From positions 1,178,001-1,242,000 of the forward strand of contig JAZGUH010000145.1 in NCBI GenBank assembly GCA_037893225.1: a stretch of 64,000 nt of DNA. The letters run 5' to 3'. The number at the start of each line of letters is the position of its first letter. Positions within the stretch are counted from its first letter, which is position 1. The notes beneath the pieces were generated by a model, which was not told the DNA's origin, did no database searches, and worked only from the letters and a program-made list of their open reading frames with translations. Of the stretch, positions 55,552 to 64,000 are shown in pieces. The position numbers and the translations under genes are program-made. The stretch is from Hippasteria phrygiana (lineage: Eukaryota > Echinodermata > Asteroidea > Valvatida > Goniasteridae).

Positions 55552-58387
55552 TTTGTTTTTGTTCTGATTTTTTTTTTTCTTCTTCTTCTTTTAGTTCCGA
55601 CCAAAATCCCATAGACTTTGCACACGAATTTTGTCGGCGGCACTTTAGGTCTTAAAAAACCTCAGATCTTAACCAAACTTACCTCAAACATAGACCCTAT
55701 GCTGAAATTGCATGTCGAAGAGTGACGTCATGATGACGTCATCCCGTGTCACGTGACGTCATCTTAAAAGTGCGTTTTTCAAGGGCCCATATCTAGAGAA
55801 CGGTAGGTCCGATTTCCTTTAAACCTGGTATGTTGGTAGGCTAGCTCGTGTTATATATGAAAATTGAGGTGACGTCATGGTGACGTCATCATACGATTTT
55901 ATAGTAATTTTTAAGTTTTTGAACTTCAAAGTTTCTTAAAACCATATCTCATCAACAGAACATGCTAAATTCAAAATTCTTTTTGTAATAGCTCTGTTAG
56001 CTCCTATATTCTTTCACATAAATGTAAAAAATGTGTGACGTCATCATGACGTCATCAAAAATATGCTTTTTTGAAACACATATAAGGGTAGGGACGATCG
56101 TCATAAAAATTAGTGGGCAGGTAGATAATGCTACTAGGATGTTAAATCCGAGGTGACGTCATGATGACGTCATCGGCTGATTTTCTATGAATTTTTAGTT
56201 CTATCCCAAATCCCATAGACTTTGTACACGAATTTTGTACGGGACACTTTGGTCACTAAACAACATCAGATCTTAATCAAACTTAACACAAACAGGGACC
56301 CTAAGCTGAAAATGTATGCCAAAACGTGACGTCATGATGACGTCATCACGTGTCATGTGACGTCATCTTAAAGATGCATTTTGGAAGGGCCTATATCTAG
56401 AGAACGGTAGGTCCGATTGCCTTCAAACCTGGTATGTTGGTATGGTAGCTCGTGTTATAGATGAAAATTAAAGTGACGTCATGATGACGTCATCGTACGA
56501 TTTTACAGTAATATTAAAGTTTTTCAACTTCAAAGTTTCTTAAAGCCATATCTCACCAACAGAACATGCTAAATTCAAAATTCTTTTTGTAATAGCTTTG
56601 TTAGCTCCTATATTCTTTCACATACATTTGAAAAATGTGTGACGTCATCATGACGTCATCAAAAATGTGCATTTCTGAAACACACATAAGGGTACGTCCG
56701 ATCGTCATAAAAATTGGTGGGTAGGTAGATAGTGCCACTAGCATGCAAAATCCGAAGTGACGTCATGATGACGTCATCGGCTGATTTTTTATGAATTTGT
56801 AAATGTTTCAAATTTCATTGTACTCTTAAAATTTTGCACTTCTTCAAATGCCATGAACTTCAAACTTGGCATATGCATTGACTATCTACTCGAGATGGGT
56901 GCCGAATCATGACGTCATGATGACGTCATCACATGTCACGTGACGTCATCTTAAATTTGCATTTTTGAAGGCCCTATATCTATTTTTTTCTGCTTCTTAT
57001 TTTAGTTCTATCCCAAATCCCATAGACTTTGTGCATAGATTTTCTGATCGGCACTTTTGTCATCAAACAACATCGAATCTTAGTCAGAGTTAGCATAGGT
57101 ATAGACCCTGATGCAAAGTCGTGCCACGAAGAGTGACGTCATAATGACGTCTTCGTGTGGCATGTAACATGAACTTAAAGGTCAAGTTTGGAGTACGAAA
57201 TGTTAATCATAAAATAATCTCAGATCTTAAACTTAGCAAAGACATAGACCTTCTGATACTTTATGTTAAATAAAAAAGAAAAAAAGGAAAAGCCATGCGT
57301 ATGTTTACAACAGACGCACATTTTTTGGCGTTTCCGCAACAGCAGGAAAGCCTTTGTTTTTGTTCTGTTCCCGCGATTGTGTAGTTTAGTACACTTTCGC
57401 CCAGGCATGAACACAATCTACTTGAAAATTGTTCGTTTTGCCACATTCAGAACAAAGGGCCACGTCGAAGAACATCTGCAGGGGTTTTTTGGAGTGAAAT
57501 CGTTAGCTAAGAGGTAACAAAATACGTGATTGCGCAATACCCAGCTTTACACGGATATATAGCTGGTGGGAGAGTAGTTGACCGAGCCAAAACGTGACAC
57601 AACGTAAGAAAATCGTATTTTCCGCCTTAAAAAACCTTTCCAAATCACAAAAGCACGTGTCATTGGGATTCAGAGAAGTCTACTTTAGTAACAAAAAAAG
57701 GCTTTTGGAATAATCAAATACTCCAGAAGCTAACATGAACACAATTAATACAGAAATCCTAAACTACACAATACCCACTATTTTGGTTTCTTCTTAAACA
57801 CGAATTTTGTCTGCGGCACTTTGGTCACTAAACAACACCAGATCTTAAGCAAACTTAACCCAAACATAGACCCTAATCTGAAATTGTGTGCCGAAGAGTG
57901 ATGTCACGATGACGTCATTATGTGTTACGTGATGTCATCTTAAAGGCTCATTTTTCAAGGGCCCATATCAAGAGAACCGTAAGTCCAATTGCATTCAAAC
58001 CTGGTATGTTGGCTAAACAAGTACATGTTATAAATCAAAATTGAGGTGACGTCATAATGACATCATCATCTGATTTTTATGGTAATTTCAAAATTGTAAC
58101 GTTAAAGATTCTTAAAACCACATCTCATCAACAGAACATGTTCAATTCAAAATTCCTTTTGTAATAGCTTTGTTAGCTCGTACATTCTTTTATATAAATG
58201 CGAAAAATTACTGAAGTCATAATGACGTCATTAAAGGCATGATTTCTTGAAAGACATATGGATAGACCATGTCTAATCGTCACGAAAATTGGTGGTTAGG
58301 TAGATTTGTCACTAGTTTACAAAATTCGAAGTGACATCATAAAAACATATGGAAAAGCCCTATGTTCTTAAAAACATAGACCTCTAG
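55552..58387 (+). repeat. CRE array with segment F copy 3
   Basis: It begins with a T run and CTT microsatellite and the common start, then satellite units (CRE pairs near 55722, 55870, 56038, 56155) and segment F (about 56473-58387), ending at a CTAG terminus. Copy 3 and copy 2 of F are nearly identical over about 1.9 kb. Confidence 0.8.
58360..58387 (+). mobile_element. Helitron-like 3' terminus 8
   Basis: CTATGT at 58360-58365 pairs with ACATAG at 58374-58379; CTAG is at 58384-58387, followed by TTTCC. Confidence 0.5.
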
Positions 58388-59159
58388 TTTCCTATTTTAG
58401 TTCTATCCCAAATCCCATAGACTTTGTACACGAATTTTGTCGGCGGCACTTTGGTCACTAAACAAACTCAGATCTTAACCAAACTTAACACAAACAAAGA
58501 CCCTCAACTGAAATTGTTTCTCTTAGTGTGACGTCATGATGACGTCATCACGTGTTATATTACAAGCGATTTAAGATAAATATTTTAAATATTTAAAATG
58601 CTATATAAAATCAACCGTGAGACCCCTGATCTTGGTTTTAGTGTCAATTGATAGTATAAACCAGGATCGTAATTTTATCTCGTGTGCGTCAAATCACGTG
58701 ACCCTTCCTTCCGGTCCAAACCGGAAGTGCCCTATAATTTGAAAGTGGAAAAAGATGTGATATTGCTTTCAACGATGTTAGTCTCCGCCAAGGTTGTACT
58801 CCACAAAAAAAAAATTATGACGTTATAAAATGGTTGAGCGCCCTCTAGCGGCAGTTTTAAAAATGTTTAAAATGAACTTTCAGTTGATGTGTGTGGCGAA
58901 GTTTGCGGTAATCACTTTATAATTGATATATTTGATGACCTTCATGCAGGCAACACGTGTGCAAGGGCTCAGATTGATGACGTCATCAGACCGGAAGTTG
59001 CAATGAAAAGACCTTTAAACCTTACAAAATTGCTGAAAAATCAACTGCGAGAGATATAATCCAGATATCTGCTTCAGATGGCAGAGTTGACATAGCTCTC
59101 GAACTTTCTGATAATGACGTCACGATGACGTCATCAAATATAGAATTACAAGGAATCAA
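58388..59159 (+). repeat. CRE remnant and left flank of the 160-bp array
   Basis: A short CRE unit (to about 58560) is followed by sequence with CACGTGACC, TTCCGGTCCAAACCGGAA near 58705 and a CTCF-like site at 58836-58854. The part around 58740-58880 is homologous to 60280-60390, so the array is bracketed by related ends. Confidence 0.7.
58836..58854 (-). promoter_or_regulatory. CTCF-like motif, left
   Basis: The complement CTGCCGCTAGAGGGCGCTC contains CCGCTAGAGGGCGC, which fits the CTCF core consensus CCASYAGRKGGCRS at 13 of 14 positions. Same orientation as the right-hand site. Confidence 0.45.
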
Positions 59160-60300
59160 AGATTTCTAGATTTAATCTTTGAAAATCCATATAAAATCAA
59201 TCGAGAGAGATATGATTTTGCTTTTAATGGGAACTGATAGAATAATTCAGGGTCTTCATTTTTTATATTACGTGCAAAATCACCTGACCCTTCCTTCCGG
59301 TCCAAACCGGATGTAGCTTATAATTTGAAAGTTTCATCTTTGAAAATCAATATAGAATCAAACAGAGAGATCTGATTTTTGTTTTTACGGGAACTGATAG
59401 AATAATCCAGGGTCTTCATTTTTGATATTACGTGCAAAGTCACGTGACCCTTCCTTCCGGTCCAAACCGGAAGTGCCTTATATTTTGAAAGTTTAATCTT
59501 TGAAAATCAATATAAAATCAATCGAGAGAGATCAGATTTTGATTTTTTCGGTAACTGATAGAATAATACAGGGTCTTCATTTTTGATATTACGTGCAAAG
59601 TGACGTGACCCTTCCTTCCGGTCCAAACCGGAAGTGCCTTATAATTTGAAAGTTTAATCTTTGAAAATCAATATAAAATCAATCAAGAGAGATCTGATTT
59701 TGCTTTTTACGGGAACTGATATAATAATCTAGGGTCTTCATTTTTATATTACGTGCAAAGTCACGTGACCCTTCCTTCCGGTCAAAACCGTAAGTGCCTT
59801 ATAATTTGAAAGTTTAATCTTTGAAAATCAATATAAAATCAATCGAGAGAGATCAGATTTTGATTTTTACGGTAACTGATAGAATAATACAGGGTCTTCA
59901 TTTTTGATATTACGTGCAAAGTCACGTGACCCTTCCTTCCGGTCCAAACTGGAAGTGCCTTATAATTTGAAAGTTTAATCTTTGAAAATCAATATAAAAT
60001 CAATCAAGAGAGATCTGATTTTGCTTTTTACGGGAACTGATATAATAATCCAGGGTCTTCATTTTTATATTACGTGCAAAGTCACGTGACCCTTCCTTCC
60101 GGTCCAAACTGGAAGTGCCTTATAATTTGAAAGTTTAATCTTTGAAAATCAATATAAAATCAATCGAGAGAGATCTGATTTTGCTTTTTATGGGAACTGA
60201 TAGAATAATCCAGGGTCTTCATTTTTGATATTACGTACAAAGTCACGTGACTCTTACTTTCGGTCCAAACCAGAAGTGCCTTATAATTTAAAAATGGAAA
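59160..60300 (+). repeat. 160-bp tandem repeat with ETS-like and E-box-like sites
   Basis: TTCCTTCCGG recurs at 59291, 59451, 59612, 59772, 59933 and 60093, with a decayed copy near 60254; spacing is 160-161 bp. Most units carry GTCACGTGACC, the hairpin TTCCGGT-CCAA-ACCGGAA and ACCGGAAGTG, the ETS/GABP consensus. There is no gene. Confidence 0.9.
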
Positions 60301-60354
60301 AAGTTGCTAGGTTGTATTTCAAAAAATCATCACCGGTAACGTCATATAATGTTA

Positions 60355-60373
60355 GAGCGCCCTCTAGCGGCAG
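60355..60373 (-). promoter_or_regulatory. CTCF-like motif, right
   Basis: Exactly the same 19 bases as at 58836-58854 and in the same orientation, on the other side of the 160-bp array. Confidence 0.45.
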
Positions 60374-60826
60374 GTTGAAAATGTTTAAAATAATATTTCG
60401 ATCAATGTTTTCCACCCTCAGTTTCTTTTGGCTGACAAATATAGTATAGGCCTACGAAACTCAATACTGTTTTTATTCTGTAAAACAACGTACTTTAGTA
60501 ATATAGAAAAACTACGTCTCACGCAACAAAACAATCTTTCACCAAAGAAAAAGCAAACACGGAAAACAGACACACTATGTCTAGTTTTTAATTTAATTTG
60601 TAACCGGGACTTGCGCCATATAACAGCCTAAGGTCTTAAAAACAAATTTGTGATATAATCCTATAATGGAAATTACATGACCAAGATTTAAGAAGTCACG
60701 ATGGCGTCACGCTTAACGGTCAAGTTTGAAGTAGCAAAAGGCATAGAAGTGATGGAGTTTTGTGCTGAATATAACAGAAAAACGGAAAAGCCCTGCGTCT
60801 GTTTGCAAGAGACGCAAGATGTCTAG
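60374..60826 (+). repeat. Right flank of the 160-bp array and short unit
   Basis: A+T-rich flank to about 60580, a weak TGTCTAG end (60581-60584), then the AACCGGGACTTGCGCC segment also seen near 13220, ending at the CTAG terminus at 60826. No gene. Confidence 0.6.
60795..60826 (+). mobile_element. Helitron-like 3' terminus 9
   Basis: GCGTCT (60795-60800) pairs with AGACGC (60810-60815); AAGATGT and CTAG (60823-60826) follow. It is the same subfamily as terminus 5. Confidence 0.6.
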
Positions 60827-61832
60827 TTTCTTCTTCTTCTTCTTCTTCTTCTTCTTCTTCTTTTAGTTCTGACCAAAATCCCATAGACTTTGTACACGAA
60901 TTTTGTCGGCGGCACTTTAGGTCTTAAAAAACCTCAGAACCTAACCAAACTTACCTCAAACATAGACCCTAAACTGAAATTGTATGTCGTAGAGTGACGT
61001 CATGATGACGTCATCAAGTGATTTTTTATGAATTTTTGAATTTTATAAATCGTAACCTTCTTTTCAATATATCTAGCGAACAAAACAAGATATTTTCAAA
61101 ATTCTTTTTGTTATAGCTTTGGTATGTCTCAAAGATATGTCTTAAAAGGGAAAAATTGTGTGACGTCATGATGACGTTATCAAAAATGTGTTTTTTTTGT
61201 TAACGCATGTAAGGGTCAATCCGATTACAAAAATGTATATATTGAATTTTCCTGTACCCAATTCCAAAATTTCATGATCGTGGCTCACTCAAGTAAGAAA
61301 TGACAGCCATTTCAAAATTTAGACCAAATTCAATATAACACAAAGGAATTCTGGGACGGGCTGATAACCATGGCTATTATGAGCTTGCTGTTTATAAAAG
61401 GGGTTGATTTCTAGTCTTTTTTCAAGTCGCTGAATTTTTGAAGTTTTAAAATCGTAACATTCTTTTCAATATATCTAGCGAACAAAACAAGAAATTTTCA
61501 AAATTATTTTTGTTATAGCTTTGGTATGTCTCAAAGATATGCCCTAAATTGCGAAAATTGTGTGACGTCATGATGACGTCATCAAAAATGTGTTTTTTTG
61601 TTAACGCATGTAAGGGTCAATCCGATTACAAAAATGTATATATTGAATTTTCCTGTACCCAATTCCAAAATTTCATGATCGTGGCTCACTCAAGTAAGAA
61701 ATAACAGCCATTTCAAAATTTAGACCAAATTCAATATAACACAAAGGAATTCTGGGAAGGGCAGAAAACCATGGATTAAATGTACATGCTGTTTATAAAA
61801 AGGGTTGATTTATAGTCTTTTTCAAGTCGCTA
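60827..61832 (+). repeat. CRE unit leading into unit A copy 3
   Basis: A (TTC)n microsatellite at 60827-60861 and the common start are followed by CRE pairs near 60995, 61160 and 61562 and two J modules (ending about 61431 and 61832). The second leads directly into unit A. Confidence 0.8.
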
Positions 61833-64000
61833 ATCACAGGTAGCTGTGGAAATAGGTATCCGAAACCGTGCGTAACGTTTCGCTAACTTACTAATCATGC
61901 AGAATCAAGCCTAACAAAGTACGTACATACCCTGCAGATGCCAAATTTCCACACGCATAGTCTACAACAAAATCTATCCGTACATGCGAGATTCGCCGTT
62001 TAGAGCTGGAAGGACTTACATTGGGTTTACTGCGGTTTTTGTTTGGAGCGCCGATATCTTCCGTTTCCCTGAATATATCAACCAAACACTCACCCAAAAT
62101 GCAGAGTAGTCATTCATGCAGCGACTGATCCCCTCAAAATGAGAATACGATCAAGTTAAACCCGAAAAAAAACATTTTTCGTGCAACCCGGAGCATGCAC
62201 AAACGAGCTGTGCATATTATAGTAGTGGATTCTTAAACATGACATGGATACATGTTTGCATATATCGGCCAGCGGCACTGCGCGCGCCTCGGGGCTCAAC
62301 GGGTGCCTCTTGGAGTTGGACGTGAAATTCGACTTTTCGTCCGGCTCGTATTTGAACCTTAGTGTCTGCACCTTATTCCTCGAACTCTACTTGTATCTCA
62401 AGTGACGTATCTATCATTTTGGATGCTGTTGTAAGGGTGAAACCGGATGCTTTTGTTGAGACTTCAGATACATATTCAGAAAAACCACACGATCACTGCA
62501 GACGACCTTAGACGCTACTATCGGCAGATCATGTCCAAACGTTTAAAAAGGCGATAGAGGATCCAATGGAGGAAGTTCAGTAGCGGACAGCAACATGTTT
62601 CAATTTGGTGGTCCAGATATTCAGGTAAGCATGTCGAAAATTGCGAGATTTTACTTTAATATTCCGCACCAGCATGGTTCAGAAGCAGCGAAATCTTGGA
62701 AAATAAACCAACCCTGCTTGCCTAAATATGTGGCACTACGTGTTATTTTTAAAGATTTATCTCCTAAATATTTGTGGAATATGAGATAGAAATTTACATA
62801 GTACAAAATATATATATGAACACTCTACATGTACATTACTAAAAGAAATTTGTGACCATACACTGCCAATAATACATGTAGGCCTAAAGTCAACACAAAT
62901 TAACATGTTTTTCCTCTATTTAGCAGTGCAAATTCTCCAACAAAAGCCTCAAATGTATGTGATTACACAATTCTGAACATGAATGATTGCAGCTAAATGC
63001 TTTGACATGTTGGACAGACATTTTCAACACAACTTGAAAAAGTTGTTGTTGGGGAGTGAGTTATGCTCCTATACTAGTCTTGTCTCAGAAAAGTTACAAC
63101 CCAGTCTGCAAGTAGGGCCTACATGTAGTACATCTGTACAAATTATAAACCCAACCAGCTAGTCAGATACAGCGAAATCTTGGAAATTAACCAACCCTGC
63201 TTGTCTAAATATGTGCCACAACCTGTTACTTCAAGATTTATCTCCTAAATATTTGTGGAAAATGAGACACAAATTTACTGTACATGTATGTGAACACTGT
63301 AGTGAAAATTCCCTAACAAAATTACAAAATTCTGAGGAGAGATTTTACTTTAATACCCCTACCAGCATGGGTCAGAAACACAGAAATCTTGGGAAATAAC
63401 CAACCCTGTTTGTCTAAGTATGTGGCACAACTTATTTCAAGATTTATTTCCTAAAGATTTGTGGAAAATGAGACAGAAATTTACATATGTACATGTACAT
63501 GTATATAAACACTGTAGTACATGTACATTAATTTCTGACCAGACACTGCCAAGAATAATTAGGCTATGTATAGTGAACACAAACTGTTTTCCTCTATTTA
63601 GCAGTGAAAATTCCCCAACAAAAGCCTCCAACTAAAGGTTGTGCCATATGATGACACGATTATGAAGAGAGATTTTACTTTCAAACCCCCACCAACTGAA
63701 TAAACTGAAGAGTTTGATGTCTAAAATACATGTTTTCGGGGAGTGAGATATGCCCCTACTTGTCTCAGAGAAGTTAATTATTATTATTATACACAGCCTA
63801 GTCTGCAAGTTGGGCCTGGGGGCATGCATGTATCTGTACAAATTATAAACCCAACCAGCTCACCCTGAACCCCAGATAAAAAACCCAAAACTCAACACAT
63901 GAATAAAATATAGAAATACACAGGGGACAATTTTTATTGTTCCTTATTTCAGATTTGATGACAGCATGTACATTTGTCAGTGAAGATGGCAGTGGATCAA
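61833..64000 (+). repeat. Unit A copy 3, cut by the window edge
   Basis: It corresponds to the first 2.2 kb of unit A. It begins 11474 bp after copy 2, which suggests a very large repeat period. A deletion near 63728 removes about 70 bp present in copy 2. Confidence 0.85.

Noticed and set aside
55260..55655. Lys-rich and Phe-rich ORFs of 111-127 codons
   Set aside because: Products of the hairpin minisatellite and T runs, open on both strands.
59160..60300. Regular 160-bp repeats as a CRISPR-like array
   Set aside because: Units repeat over their full length with no unique spacers, and the context is an animal genome.
60568..60584. Additional CTAG terminus with AGACA/TGTCT stem
   Set aside because: The five-base stem overlaps the CTAG itself, so it does not fit the layout of the nine other termini.

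Overview
This window reads as a repeat-dominated stretch of an animal genome, most likely a marine invertebrate. Frequent ACATGTAC and AGGCCTAC words suggest a deuterostome such as an echinoderm or hemichordate, but that is only inference. There is no bacterial gene organisation. I found no tRNA, rRNA, CRISPR array or convincing single-copy host gene. Both large intact coding regions belong to transposons.

Layout. (1) Positions 1-16922 hold a 4.2-kb dispersed unit (unit A, 121-4275), then a 12.6-kb array packed with paired CRE palindromes (TGACGTCATGATGACGTCA) and CACGTG E-boxes. The array is modular. It contains about 604-bp higher-order repeats built from four diverged monomers of about 150 bp, a recent duplication at 1908-bp spacing, and five Helitron-like 3' termini (hairpin then CTAG then T), all head to tail. 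(2) Positions 16923-43449 are a block that interrupts the array. It holds a 36-bp minisatellite; an intact 3211-codon Helentron-type ORF on the minus strand; a TTAA-flanked MITE split by a complete Ty3/gypsy LTR retrotransposon (28672-38129, minus strand); several further small inverted-repeat elements; and a diverged copy of the CRE family in opposite orientation. (3) Positions 43450-64000 return to the CRE array, with two more copies of unit A (50359-54600 and from 61833) and a 160-bp tandem repeat (59160-60300) carrying ETS-like and E-box-like sites, bracketed by two CTCF-like motifs.

The autonomous elements. The Helentron ORF joins a PHD finger, two different cysteine-protease-like domains (one OTU, one resembling large-tegument-type deubiquitinases), a lysine/tyrosine-rich tandem repeat, a DUF6570-like region, a HUH Rep nuclease, a PIF1 helicase and a C-terminal endonuclease/exonuclease/phosphatase domain. 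The retrotransposon has 351-bp LTRs that look identical, a 4-bp target duplication, a primer binding site close to tRNA-Leu, and one long gag-pro-pol frame. The 5' part of gag contains two nested tandem-repeat systems. A third coding unit with zinc-finger motifs seems to be made from a spliced mRNA, because a donor lies just before the gag ATG and a strong acceptor lies directly before the zinc-finger ATG. The retrotransposon is far richer in G+C than its surroundings.

How the parts may work together. The CRE arrays look like non-autonomous, rolling-circle-derived units that have become tandem satellites. Their 3' hairpins differ between subfamilies with compensatory base changes. A Helentron Rep/helicase encoded nearby is a possible but unproven source of activity. 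All functional statements about the repeats are inference from sequence.
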